NCBI RefSeq assembly: GCF_029945685.1
Contig: NZ_JAQSDA010000008.1
Location: forward strand, 1 to 64,000
Reading direction: 5' to 3'
Source of the DNA: Polaromonas sp.
GTDB lineage: Bacteria > Pseudomonadota > Gammaproteobacteria > Burkholderiales > Burkholderiaceae_C
DNA length: 64,000 nucleotides
Within the stretch, counting starts at the first letter, position 1; every line of letters begins with the position of its first letter. The notes under the pieces are model-generated. The model did no database searches, was not told the origin of the DNA, and saw only the letters and a list, made by a program, of their open reading frames with translations. Both the position numbers and the translations under genes were made by a program. Shown here piece by piece: positions 1-8,310 of this stretch.

Positions 1-9
1 TCAGGGCTC

Positions 10-182
10 GCGATTGTCTGAGCCGAAGGCGAGTTCGAGCGAGACCCCGCTTTTGTCGAGCACCGCAGGTTGCCCCGGAGCGCAGCGCAGGGGACCCAGA
101 CCATCGGGTCGCCTTTCTTTTGGGTACTTTTCTTTGGCGACGCAAAGAAAAGTGCCTCGCCCGCCGGGGCGAGACCCGGCCT
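10..182. repeat. Dispersed hairpin repeat, copy 1
   Basis: The same roughly 170-base unit recurs at 58530-58697. The copies share a 26-base identical run (91-116 here, 58607-58632 there) and the words CGATTGTCTGAG and CGAGCACCGCAGGTTGCCC. The unit carries a perfect 11-bp hairpin at 126-136/143-153 with loop GCGACG. It lies directly after the end of urtD, where urtE would be expected, and occupies nearly all of the 249 bases before that gene. I see no credible coding region in it. It may also end the urt transcript, but the hairpin lacks a clear T-run on the minus strand, so that is a guess. Confidence 0.8.
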
Positions 183-249
183 GTCGGAAGACCTGCTGAA
201 GCGCAAGCTTGCAACGGCTTCAACAAGCCCCGCCAGAACGGCGAAGAGT

Positions 250-1131
250 TCAGCGCCCAAGGTACACCTCAATCACCCGTTCATCCGCCTGCACCTGATC
301 CAGCGTCCCCTGCGCCAGCACCGACCCGTCACACAGCACCGTGACGATCTCCGAGATCGTCCGGATGAAACTCATGTCGTGCTCGACCACCATCAGCGAA
401 TGTTTGCCCTTGAGCGTGAGGAACAGCTCGGCCGTACGCGCGGTTTCCTCGTCGGTCATGCCGGCCACCGGCTCGTCGAGCAGCAGCAGCTTGGGATCCT
501 GCATCAGCAGCATGCCGATTTCCAGCCACTGCTTTTGCCCGTGGCTCAGGTCGCCGGCCATGCGGCCCACGCTGTCAGCCAGATGAATCGTCACCAGGAT
601 TTCCGCGAGGCGGTCGCTCTGCAACGAGTCGAGCCTGAAGAACAGGGACGACCTCACGCCCTTGTTGGTCTTGAGCGCGAGTTCCAGGTTTTCGAACACG
701 GTGAGCTGTTCGAACACCGTGGGCTTCTGGAACTTGCGCCCAATGCCGAGCTGGGCGATCTGCGGCTCGGTGTGGCGCAGCAGGTCGATCGTGCTGCCGA
801 AGTAAACCGTGCCCTCGTCGGGCCGGGTCTTCCCGGTGATGATGTCCATCATCGTGGTTTTGCCGGCGCCATTGGGGCCAATGATGCAGCGCAGCTCGCC
901 CGGCGCGATGTCCAGCGAGAGTTTGTTGATGGCCTTGAAGCCGTCGAAGCTGACGCTCACGTCCTCGAGATAGAGGATGCGGCCATGCGTGACATCGACC
1001 TCGCCCGGCGTGGCGATACGGCTGCCGCTCGCGCTACGGCCGCCGGACTCGGTGTTGCTGCGGCCGGCCTCCAGCGCCGACCGGCGCTCCTCGATGCGGC
1101 GCGCGCCCTGCTCCAGCAGATCGGGGGTCAT
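250..1131 (-). CDS. urtD: Urea ABC transporter ATP-binding protein UrtD
   Basis: A 293-residue ATPase of the high-affinity urea importer, working at the inner membrane with permeases UrtB and UrtC. Walker A is GPNGAGKTT, the signature is LSHGQKQ and Walker B is LLLLDEP, followed by a switch His in VVEHD. The first 45 or so residues are a charged, low-complexity extension before the ABC fold starts at ILYLEDVSVSF. The ATG at 1131 overlaps the urtC stop by four bases (ATGA), so translation is coupled; a longer upstream reading would lie inside urtC. In this family a second ATPase, UrtE, normally follows, but the sequence after the stop is a dispersed repeat. Confidence 0.93.
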   Translation of the reverse strand: MTPDLLEQGARRIEERRSALEAGRSNTESGGRSASGSRIATPGEVDVTHGRILYLEDVSVSFDGFKAINKLSLDIAPGELRCIIGPNGAGKTTMMDIITGKTRPDEGTVYFGSTIDLLRHTEPQIAQLGIGRKFQKPTVFEQLTVFENLELALKTNKGVRSSLFFRLDSLQSDRLAEILVTIHLADSVGRMAGDLSHGQKQWLEIGMLLMQDPKLLLLDEPVAGMTDEETARTAELFLTLKGKHSLMVVEHDMSFIRTISEIVTVLCDGSVLAQGTLDQVQADERVIEVYLGR

Positions 1132-2246
1132 TGGGACGCCCCCTTGCGCAGCTTTTTGACGAGGCCGACCACCCCATGGGGCAGGAACAGCGTGACCGCG
1201 ATGAACAACATGCCCAGGAAATACAGCCAGTATTCGGGGTAGGCCACCGTCAGCCAGCTCTTGGCGCCGTTGACGATGAAGGCACCAACGATGGGGCCGA
1301 TGAGGGTGGCGCGTCCGCCGACAGCGGCCCAGATCGCCATCTCGATCGAGTTGGCCGGGCTCATTTCGCTCGGGTTGATGATGCCGACCTGCGGCACGTA
1401 CAGGGCGCCGGCAATGCCGCACATCACGGCCGACAGGGTCCAGATGGTCAGTTTGTAGCCGATGGGGTTGTAGCCAGAGAACATCACACGCGTCTCGGCG
1501 TCGCGGATCGCCTGCAGCACCCGGCCGAACTTGCTGCGTACCAGCCATTTGGCAAACAGGAAAAAGCCCAGCAGGGTCAGGCCGGTGATCACGAACAGCC
1601 CCATGCGCATGGTGGGCGTGGCGATCGGCGTGTCCAGGATACGTTTGAAGTCCGTGAAGCCGTTGTTGCCGCCAAAGCCGGTCTCGTTGCGGAAGAACAG
1701 CAGCATGGCTGCAAAGGTCATGGCCTGCGTGATGATGGAGAAATAGACACCCTTGATGCGCGAGCGAAAAGCGAAGTAGCCGAATACAAAGGCCACCACG
1801 CCAGGCACCAGCACGATCAGGAACAGCGTGGCGACAAAGCTGTCGCTGAAGGCCCAGTGCCAGGGCAGTTCCTTCCAGTCGAGAAACACCATGAAGTCCG
1901 GCAGGTCACTTTTGTAGTTGCCGTCACGCCCGATCTGGCGCATCAGGTACATGCCCATGGCATAACCACCGAGGGCAAAAAACAGGCCATGGCCCAGCGA
2001 CAAGATGCCGGTGTAGCCCCAGATCAGGTCCATGGCCAGTGCCACGATTGCGTAACACATGATCTTGCCGAGCAGCGCCACCGCGTAGGTGCTCATGTGG
2101 AACAGGCTGGTTTCGGGCACCAGCAAATTAAGCACCGGGGCCAGCGCGCACACAAGCAGCAGTGCCACGATAAAGGCGCTCATGCCAACGCGTGTGAGCA
2201 GCGGACCTTTGGCCGGCAGAGTGATCGAATGGGGGGGTTGGGTCAT
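1128..2246 (-). CDS. urtC: Urea ABC transporter permease UrtC
   Basis: A 372-residue inner-membrane permease of the urea importer, of the branched-chain amino-acid (LivM-like) class. Hydrophobic segments begin near residue 20 (VGMSAFIVALLLVCALAPV) and continue through about ten spans. The cytoplasmic loop that contacts the ATPase is visible around RSKFGRVLQAIRDAETRVMF. It starts one base after the urtB stop and overlaps urtD by four bases, so urtB, urtC and urtD form one tight operon. Length and context fit the family. Confidence 0.93.
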   Translation of the reverse strand: MTQPPHSITLPAKGPLLTRVGMSAFIVALLLVCALAPVLNLLVPETSLFHMSTYAVALLGKIMCYAIVALAMDLIWGYTGILSLGHGLFFALGGYAMGMYLMRQIGRDGNYKSDLPDFMVFLDWKELPWHWAFSDSFVATLFLIVLVPGVVAFVFGYFAFRSRIKGVYFSIITQAMTFAAMLLFFRNETGFGGNNGFTDFKRILDTPIATPTMRMGLFVITGLTLLGFFLFAKWLVRSKFGRVLQAIRDAETRVMFSGYNPIGYKLTIWTLSAVMCGIAGALYVPQVGIINPSEMSPANSIEMAIWAAVGGRATLIGPIVGAFIVNGAKSWLTVAYPEYWLYFLGMLFIAVTLFLPHGVVGLVKKLRKGASQ

Positions 2247-2247
2247 G

Positions 2248-3822
2248 TCATGCTTCCGCTGAGCGGCCCTTCATGGCGAAGATGCCCTGCGGACGTTTTT
2301 GAATGAAGATGATGATGAGCACCAGCACCGCAATCTTGGCCAGCACCGCACCGGTCCAGCCTTCGAGGAACTTGTTCAGGATGCCCAGGCCCATCGCGGC
2401 GTACACGGTGCCGGCGAGCTGGCCCACGCCGCCCAGCACCACGACCATGAAGGCATCCACGATGTAGCCCTGGCCGAGGTCCGGGCCGACGTTGCCGACC
2501 TGGCTCAGCGCGCAACCGGCCAGGCCCGCGATGCCCGAGCCCAGCGCAAACGCATAGGTGTCCACACGCGCCGTGTTCACACCCATGCAGGAGGCAATCG
2601 GCCGGTTCTGCGTGACGCCGCGCACAAACAGGCCGAGCCGTGTTTTGCTGATCAGCCAGGCCATGGCCAGCAGCACGGCAACCGCAAAACCGATGATGAC
2701 CAGCCGGTTGTAGGGCAGCGACAGGTTGCCCAGCACCTGCACGCCGCCGCTCATCCAGACCGGGTTTTCAACACCGACGTTTTGCGCGCCGAAGAGGGAG
2801 CGCACCGCCTGCTGCAGCATCAGGCTGATGCCCCAGGTGGCCAGCAGCGTCTCCAGCGGACGGCCATAGAGAAAACGGATCACGCCGCGCTCGAGCGCCG
2901 CACCGGTCAGTGCTGATGCCAGGAAGGCCACCGGCACCGCCGCCAGCAAATACCAGTCGAAAAGACCGGGCAAATAGGTCTGGAACAGGCCCTGCACCAC
3001 GTAGGTGGCGTAGGCGCCGATCATCATGAGCTCACCATGCGCCATGTTGATGACTCCCATCAGCCCATAGGTGATGGCCAGGCCCAGCGCCACCAGCAGC
3101 AGGATGCTGCCCAGGCTGATTCCGCTGAAGATGGCGCCGAGCTTGTCGCCCCAGGCCAGCGCCGACTCGACCTTGCGCAGCGATGCCTGCAGCGCACTCT
3201 TGACCTCCGGGTCTTCTTCCTCCGACAGGCGCGCGATCAGCACAGTCTTGCTGATCGGGTTGTTGCTGCCCGACAGGCGGGCGGCAGCTTCCATGCGCCT
3301 GGCCTTGTCGCTGCTGCTCAGAAGAATGGTGGCGCGCACCATCTCGAGCTGGTTTTTCAGGGCCGGCACCGCTTCTGCCGCCCAGGCTTTTTCGATCAGC
3401 GGCAGGCGTGATTCGTCGGCCCCGCCGGCCAGGGTCTTGATGGCTTCGGCGCGGACTTTTTCTTCTTTCGAGAACAGCTTGAGCGCGGCCAGCGCGTTGT
3501 CGAGTTCGCCGCGCATCAGGTTGTTGTTGATCACTTCCTCAGCGTCTGCGGGCACCGGCAGCTCGGCACCGGTGACCGGGTCGTAGCCCTTGTCGTCCTT
3601 GATGACAAACACCTTGTCGCCGGCGACCTTGACGGCATCGTCGGCCAGCGCCTGGATGAAGGCGGCGGTTTTGTCGTCGGGACTGGCGGCGGCCCTGGCC
3701 AGCGCCTCGACACGCGCCTCGGTTTCCCCGAGAGTCATGCCTTTTACCTCGTCCGCGCTCAGGGCATGCGCGCCAGCAGCTATAAAAAACGTAGCAGATA
3801 GAAGGAGTGTGCGAAGCATCAT
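2248..3822 (-). CDS. urtB: Urea ABC transporter permease UrtB
   Basis: A 524-residue permease. Residues 1-20 are a signal peptide ending in GAHA; residues 20 to about 235 form a helical periplasmic extension typical of UrtB (it includes KGYDPVTGAELPVP); the LivH-like membrane domain follows from GISLGSILLLVALGLAITYG. I start it at the ATG at 3822; an open frame continues upstream but has no signal sequence logic. The signal peptide coincides with a partial copy of the window's two-hairpin repeat (3765-3797), which supplies residues ATFFIAAGA using ATA and GCT codons. A terminator-like hairpin separates it from urtA, suggesting lower expression of the permease than of the binding protein. Confidence 0.92.
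   Translation of the reverse strand: MMLRTLLLSATFFIAAGAHALSADEVKGMTLGETEARVEALARAAASPDDKTAAFIQALADDAVKVAGDKVFVIKDDKGYDPVTGAELPVPADAEEVINNNLMRGELDNALAALKLFSKEEKVRAEAIKTLAGGADESRLPLIEKAWAAEAVPALKNQLEMVRATILLSSSDKARRMEAAARLSGSNNPISKTVLIARLSEEEDPEVKSALQASLRKVESALAWGDKLGAIFSGISLGSILLLVALGLAITYGLMGVINMAHGELMMIGAYATYVVQGLFQTYLPGLFDWYLLAAVPVAFLASALTGAALERGVIRFLYGRPLETLLATWGISLMLQQAVRSLFGAQNVGVENPVWMSGGVQVLGNLSLPYNRLVIIGFAVAVLLAMAWLISKTRLGLFVRGVTQNRPIASCMGVNTARVDTYAFALGSGIAGLAGCALSQVGNVGPDLGQGYIVDAFMVVVLGGVGQLAGTVYAAMGLGILNKFLEGWTGAVLAKIAVLVLIIIFIQKRPQGIFAMKGRSAEA
3765..3797 (-). repeat. Two-hairpin repeat, partial copy inside the urtB signal peptide
   Basis: Read on the minus strand it contains GCTACGTTTTTTATAGC, the first hairpin of the repeat, then TGCTGGCGCGCATGCCC. 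The second hairpin is missing or diverged. It encodes A-T-F-F-I-A-A-G-A of UrtB, in the same frame as the copies in ureJ, lolB and the M16 gene. Confidence 0.6.
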
Positions 3823-3954
3823 GATGAAGAACCTGTAGGGTGGGCACAGCAACCAGCCGGCGCGGCTGGCGGCTCTGCCCAGACTGCAACTTCCTGAAAA
3901 AACCGTAACCCGTTCATGCACCGGAGTAGTGCAAGAAGCGGGCCAGACCGAAAA

Positions 3955-3990
3955 AAGCCGCACCTGTTTCAAGCAAACCAGGTGCGGCTT
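3955..3990 (-). terminator. Attenuator/terminator between urtA and urtB
   Basis: A perfect 12-bp inverted repeat, AAGCCGCACCTG at 3955-3966 and its complement at 3979-3990, with a 12-base loop. On the minus strand the second arm runs into a T-run (complement of 3951-3956). It lies 35 bases after the urtA stop and ahead of urtB, so it probably lets only part of the transcription continue into urtBCD. That is a common way to make more binding protein than membrane components. Confidence 0.85.
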
Positions 3991-4025
3991 GCGCCGCCAC
4001 CCCCAAGGGGCTTGCGGCAGCGGCC

Positions 4026-5303
4026 CTATTTGGAGGCCATCTTTGCAGGCTCGTCAGGCTTCTTGTCGTTGCCTTCGATGTACGGGCTCCACGGCTTGGC
4101 TTTCACCGGGCCGGGCGTCTTCCACACCACGTTGAACTGGCCGTCGGCCTTGATCTCGCCGATGAACACCGACTTGTGCAGGTGGTGATTCTTCTCGTCC
4201 ATCTTGGAGACGATGCCCGACGGTGCCGGGAAAGTCTGGCCGGCCATGGCGGCGATGACCTTGTCGGTGTCGGTGGACTTGGCCTTCTCGACAGCCTGCT
4301 TCCACATATGGATGCCGATGTAAGTGGCTTCCATCGGGTCATTGGTCAGCGGCTTGTCCATGTGGCCGGGAATCTTCTTGGCCTTGGCGTACTCGCTCCA
4401 CTGCTTGATGAAGGCGGTGTTGGTCGGGTTCTTGATCGACATGAAGTAGTTCCAGGCGGCCAGGTGACCCACCAGCGGCTTCGTATCCACACCGCGCAGT
4501 TCTTCCTCGCCCACGGAGAAGGCCACCACCGGCACGTCCTTGGCTTTCAGGCCGGCATTGCCCAGTTCCTTGTAGAAGGGCACGTTGGAGTCGCCGTTGA
4601 TGGTGGAGACCACAGCGGTTTTGCCGCCGGCAGAGAATTTCTTCACGTCAGCCACGATGGTCTGGTAATCCGAGTGGCCGAACGGTGTGTATTTCTCGTC
4701 GATGTCGCTGTCTTTCACGCCTTTGCTTTTCAGGTAGGCGCGCAGGATCTTGTTGGTCGTGCGTGGGTACACGTAATCCGTGCCCAGCAGGACCCAGCGC
4801 TTGGCGCCGCCGCCGGCCTTGCTCATCAGGTAGTCAACGGCAGGAATGGCTTGCTGATTCGGCGCCGCGCCGGTGTAGAACACGTTCTTGGACAGCTCTT
4901 CACCCTCGTACTGCACAGGGTAGAACAGCAGGCCGTTCATTTCTTCCACAACCGGCAGCACCGACTTGCGGGACACCGAGGTCCAGCAGCCGAAAATCAC
5001 CGAGACCTTGTCCTGGCCGAGCAACTGCTTGGTTTTTTCGGCGAACAGCGGCCAGTTGGAGGCCGGGTCCACCACCACGGGCTCGAGCTTCTTGCCGAGC
5101 ACGCCACCCTTGGCATTGATCTCGTCAATCGCCATCAGCACCGTGTCTTTCAACACGGTTTCCGAGATGGCCATGGTGCCCGACAGGCTGTGCAGAATGC
5201 CCACCTTGATGGTGCCGCCCGACTGGGCATGGGCTGGCAGAACCGAGAGGCCCGCCAGGGCGACGGCGGCGCTGAGCGCCTTGAGGGTAAAACGACGTTG
5301 CAT
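4026..5303 (-). CDS. urtA: Urea ABC transporter substrate-binding protein UrtA
   Basis: A 425-residue periplasmic urea-binding protein. Residues 1-27 are a Sec signal peptide (RRFTLKALSAAVALAG, cleavage after PAHA). The mature part begins GGTIKVGILHSLSGTMAISE, typical of type 1 periplasmic binding folds of the UrtA/AmiC class. It delivers urea to UrtBC. It is first in the minus-strand operon urtA-urtB-urtC-urtD and is followed by a hairpin terminator. The upstream region holds two inverted repeats (5409-5426 and 5534-5559) that may be regulatory; urt genes are usually nitrogen-controlled, but I could not identify a convincing sigma-54 promoter. Confidence 0.95.
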   Translation of the reverse strand: MQRRFTLKALSAAVALAGLSVLPAHAQSGGTIKVGILHSLSGTMAISETVLKDTVLMAIDEINAKGGVLGKKLEPVVVDPASNWPLFAEKTKQLLGQDKVSVIFGCWTSVSRKSVLPVVEEMNGLLFYPVQYEGEELSKNVFYTGAAPNQQAIPAVDYLMSKAGGGAKRWVLLGTDYVYPRTTNKILRAYLKSKGVKDSDIDEKYTPFGHSDYQTIVADVKKFSAGGKTAVVSTINGDSNVPFYKELGNAGLKAKDVPVVAFSVGEEELRGVDTKPLVGHLAAWNYFMSIKNPTNTAFIKQWSEYAKAKKIPGHMDKPLTNDPMEATYIGIHMWKQAVEKAKSTDTDKVIAAMAGQTFPAPSGIVSKMDEKNHHLHKSVFIGEIKADGQFNVVWKTPGPVKAKPWSPYIEGNDKKPDEPAKMASK

Positions 5304-5408
5304 GTGCTTCTCCGGTAGGTAGATGGTTCGCGTTTCGCTTCACACCAGCCGCCAAGGGGCTTTTGCGAAGCGATGAGGCGATTCTGGGCACCGACCGGGA
5401 ATTGGGGA

Positions 5409-5426
5409 ATACGCCGGGTGGCGTAT
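5409..5426. promoter_or_regulatory. Candidate operator upstream of urtA
   Basis: The inverted repeat ATACGCC-GGGT-GGCGTAT lies about 105 bases upstream of the urtA start. A 7-bp perfect dyad with a 4-base spacer fits a dimeric regulator site. No regulator can be named, and a chance match is possible. Confidence 0.35.
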
Positions 5427-5533
5427 GCAGGACGGGATCACCAGGATCGCCTGTCCATCCCGACAGTGATTCAGGGGAGAAACTCACGGGGGTGGCGCCG
5501 CCTCCTGCCCGCCGACCAACCCGGCCTTTCACG

Positions 5534-5559
5534 GACACCTCCCGGCACCGGGAGGTGTC
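5534..5559. promoter_or_regulatory. 26-base near-perfect palindrome between urtA and a lipoprotein gene
   Basis: Two 12-base arms, GACACCTCCCGG and its exact complement, are separated by only CA. It sits in the divergent region between urtA and the lipoprotein at 5657. There is no T-run on either side, so an operator or cruciform seems more likely than a terminator. Confidence 0.45.
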
Positions 5560-5656
5560 ACACGGATCTGGAAGCGGACTCCTTTTCATCCACCGTTGAT
5601 CCCGCGGCCTTGACATTTCGTCAGTCTGTTCATTCCCATCCGGTTAGTATCTGGCG

Positions 5657-6082
5657 ATGACTACCAAATTCCTCCCCACGCTCTTCCTGTCGATGGCCGT
5701 TTCGGGCATTTTGTCGGGTTGCCAGGTCACTGGAAAACCGGCCAACATGCCGCCCTTCGGTTCGTTGGCGCAAATCACTGCCATCTCGCCCGACACAAAC
5801 CAGGTCCTTCGCCCGGGTCAGCAAGTCAAGCTCAAGGTCGATGTCAGTTATGTCCTGACCTCGGACGCGGGAACGATCAAACTGATTGTTCTGGCGGCCG
5901 ACAGCGCTGAGCTCGGCCAGGATGTCAAGGTGATCGCCAAGGGAAGCGGAAAAGCCACGCTGGAAACCCAATTCACCGTGCCGACCACCACCGAGATACG
6001 CGTGTTTGCGCCGCTGGTGGTGCAGGGGGAAAGCTCGGGCTCCGCCACGGATGGCCGATCCTACAAGGTGCTTCCCCGCTGA
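5657..6082 (+). CDS. Putative lipoprotein of unknown function
   Basis: A 141-residue protein with a lipoprotein signal: a short charged start (MTTK), a hydrophobic stretch (FLPTLFLSMAVSGI) and a lipobox LSGC, with the Cys at residue 22. The mature part is rich in beta-forming residues (QVKLKVDVSYVLTSDAGTI), suggesting an immunoglobulin-like fold, probably membrane-anchored. I do not recognise a family. It is divergent from urtA and convergent with the permease at 6152; nothing in the context gives it a function. Confidence 0.7.
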   Translation: MTTKFLPTLFLSMAVSGILSGCQVTGKPANMPPFGSLAQITAISPDTNQVLRPGQQVKLKVDVSYVLTSDAGTIKLIVLAADSAELGQDVKVIAKGSGKATLETQFTVPTTTEIRVFAPLVVQGESSGSATDGRSYKVLPR

Positions 6083-6151
6083 GCCTGCTTGCGGCCGGTC
6101 CCTGCTCCTGACTCCGGAAATTTTTCCATCAGGAATGCTGTTGCGATGGTG

Positions 6152-7255
6152 TCAGGGCAGCGTGGGCGGCTCCGCCACTTCAGCCACTTCCGCCTGTCTC
6201 GCCTTGGCGAACAGATCCCAGGCCGCCATGAACATCGCCGCGATCGCGGGGCCGATGACAAAGCCGTTCAGGCCAAACAGCGCCATGCCGCCCAGTGTGG
6301 ACACCAGCACCACGTAATCGGGCATGCGTGTATCCTTGCCGACCAGCACCGGGCGCAGGATGTTGTCGACCAGGCCGATCACCAGAACGCCGAAGGCGAT
6401 CAGCACCACGCCTTTGACGATCGCCCCCGTCGCCAGAAAATAAATCGCGACGGGTAACCAGACCATGGCGGCGCCAACAGCCGGGAGCAGCGACAAAAAG
6501 GCCATCAGGGTGCCCCACAACACCGGCGCATGCACGCCCAGCACCCACAGGATCAGTCCGCCCAGCGCGCCCTGGATCAACGCCACCACGATGTTGCCCT
6601 TGACCGTGGCCCGAATGACCGTGGTGAACTTGGCTGCCAGCTTGCCCTTGACCTCTGCATTGAGCGGCACGGCATCCCTGATGCGCATGACCAGGGCCGA
6701 GCCGTCGAGCAGCAGGAAGAACAGCAGGTAGAGCATGACGAAAAAACTGACGAAAAAATCGAACGTGCCTTGCCCGATGCTGAGCGCCTGCGTGGCAAAA
6801 AACTGGCTGCCCTTGGTCAGCCCTTCCGTGATCCGCTGCTGCACCAGCCCGAAGTTGTTCATGCCGAAGCGGTCGAGCATGCTGGTGATCCAGGCCGGCA
6901 GGGCTTCGTAGACCTGCTGGAAGTACCGCGCCACACTGAGCTCACCCGACTGCATGCGCTGGTAGACGCTGCCGCCCTCCTGAATCAACAGTCCGGTCAC
7001 GACGCCCACCGGCAGGATGACCGCCACCAGGATGACCAGCAGCGTCAGCAGCGCGGCGCCAACGCGCCTGGCTGGCATGGCCCTGAGCACGCGCAGATAC
7101 AGCGGCTTGAACATGATGGCCAGCACCGCGCCCCAGAAAACCGCGCCGTAAAACGGCCACAGTATCCAGAGGAAGGCCACCGAGATGGCCAGCAGCAGAA
7201 GCAGGAAGGTCTTGTCTTCAAGCGCGGTTGATTTCGCTGCGTCGGGGAGGTTCAT
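6152..7255 (-). CDS. AI-2E family transporter (PerM-like permease)
   Basis: A 367-residue inner-membrane protein of the AI-2E transporter/PerM family. The ATG at 7255 gives a short cytoplasmic start (MNLPDAAKSTALEDKT) before the first hydrophobic pair (FLLLLLAISVAFLWILWPFY). A helical, more polar middle (about residues 100-190) precedes several further spans, as is usual for the family. Members have been linked to AI-2 export, sodium/proton exchange or other efflux, so the substrate cannot be given. The open frame extends upstream to 7393, but that part is basic and lacks family features. Confidence 0.85.
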   Translation of the reverse strand: MNLPDAAKSTALEDKTFLLLLLAISVAFLWILWPFYGAVFWGAVLAIMFKPLYLRVLRAMPARRVGAALLTLLVILVAVILPVGVVTGLLIQEGGSVYQRMQSGELSVARYFQQVYEALPAWITSMLDRFGMNNFGLVQQRITEGLTKGSQFFATQALSIGQGTFDFFVSFFVMLYLLFFLLLDGSALVMRIRDAVPLNAEVKGKLAAKFTTVIRATVKGNIVVALIQGALGGLILWVLGVHAPVLWGTLMAFLSLLPAVGAAMVWLPVAIYFLATGAIVKGVVLIAFGVLVIGLVDNILRPVLVGKDTRMPDYVVLVSTLGGMALFGLNGFVIGPAIAAMFMAAWDLFAKARQAEVAEVAEPPTLP

Positions 7256-7574
7256 GGCTTGGCGGGTCCTGCTGGATGGGGGAATGGCCCGCCGCACAGA
7301 TGCCGCCGGAAAGGCCGATTTCAGCGCGCGCGCGGGCACCTTCTGATGATGGCCCCTGCTGAACAATCGACTCGCCAGCGCAGGGGTTTTCACCGTGTGG
7401 GACAGCCCCGACAGGCACTGTCAGCGTTCAGCCCGAGTGACCCGGGCAACGCAAAGAAGTGTGTCCGGTTTCCCCAGGGATGTAAAGTCAGGCAACAGCG
7501 TGCAACCTTGCTGGCGCCGCCGCGTCCGATGACATTCAATGATGCTCATGCCAGCTACTACCGTCAGGAAACCG

Positions 7575-7967
7575 ATGACTTTGACCTCCGCCTCACAAGG
7601 CACATGGCGCACCCCCGCGCGTGCACTTTTCGCTCTCGCCAGCGCAACGGCATTGCTGACGCCGCTGGCACACGCCCAGCCGGCTGCAACGGCGCCAGCC
7701 GTACCGCCGTCCGTTCAGGCACAGGCTGCGCCGGCCAGCTCTGTGGTCTCGACGGCCTCGGCCGCCGTCCAACCCAGGTACAGCGCCGCGGACATCGAGC
7801 GGGCATTCAGCTTCATGGACACCAACAAGGACGGCAAGATCAGCCGCGAAGAGGCCTCCGGCTTTCGCGGGGTAGCCAGACACTTTGACGAAGCCGACAC
7901 GAACAAGGACAGCACTCTGTCGCACCAGGAGTTCGAAAGCGCATTGAATCAGGCCAAAAGCCGCTGA
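7575..7967 (+). CDS. Secreted EF-hand protein
   Basis: A 130-residue calcium-binding-type protein. I choose the ATG at 7575 because AGGA lies five bases upstream; an in-frame ATG exists at 7539. Residues 1-34 are a signal peptide ending AHA. An Ala/Pro-rich linker precedes two EF-hand loops: DTNKDGKISREE is canonical, while DTNKDSTLSHQE has Ser in place of the loop Gly. The protein is probably periplasmic. Such small EF-hand proteins are common in Burkholderiales, but the role of this one is unknown. Confidence 0.75.
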   Translation: MTLTSASQGTWRTPARALFALASATALLTPLAHAQPAATAPAVPPSVQAQAAPASSVVSTASAAVQPRYSAADIERAFSFMDTNKDGKISREEASGFRGVARHFDEADTNKDSTLSHQEFESALNQAKSR

Positions 7968-8310
7968 AGGGGAATGGAGAGGAAAGCGCTCCCCGATTGA
8001 TAGCGCCTCTCGCTTTCCTGTATTGGGCTGCAGCCGTTTTTGGCATCACGTTCCGCGACCTCCGGCATCCGCGCATCAGCGCTCTCGATCGGCAATTGCG
8101 ATGACCTCAGCTGCCTGTGTGCCACAGGCTGTAAACCGTGGTGAGCGACTCGGCGCGCCTCGCGCGACCGGCTCCTGGCTGCAGGACAACATCGCAGGAA
8201 GACTCCATGTCAGCCAAAAGGCCAACGAAATCCAAGGTGACGCGTTATAAAGCAGTCACCCAAGCACCGGACCCTGGCACGGCCGATTACCCAGCGACCA
8301 AGGTCACCTA
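7968..8310. other. Intergenic region with a long-loop hairpin and a possible degenerate repeat copy
   Basis: These 343 bases have no convincing gene. AGGAAAGCG at 7980-7988 pairs with 8011-8019 around a 22-base loop, a weak candidate terminator without T-run. Bases 7996-8048 resemble a decayed copy of the two-hairpin repeat (GATAGCGCC, then GGGCTGCAGCC and TTTTTGGCATCA), but the core is poorly conserved. Nothing else stands out. Confidence 0.35.

Noticed and set aside
70..1242. A 390-codon plus-strand frame over the repeat and urtD
   Set aside because: It runs antisense to urtD and begins within the dispersed repeat; there is no sign of selection for protein.
5304..5408. A sigma-54 promoter for urtA
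   Set aside because: I looked for GG and GC at -24/-12 spacing on the minus strand; partial matches exist but none fits well enough to report.
8023..8250. A 75-codon plus-strand frame between the EF-hand and RcnB-like genes
   Set aside because: No ribosome site, no family motif, and part of it falls in a possible degenerate repeat; I see no support for a protein.
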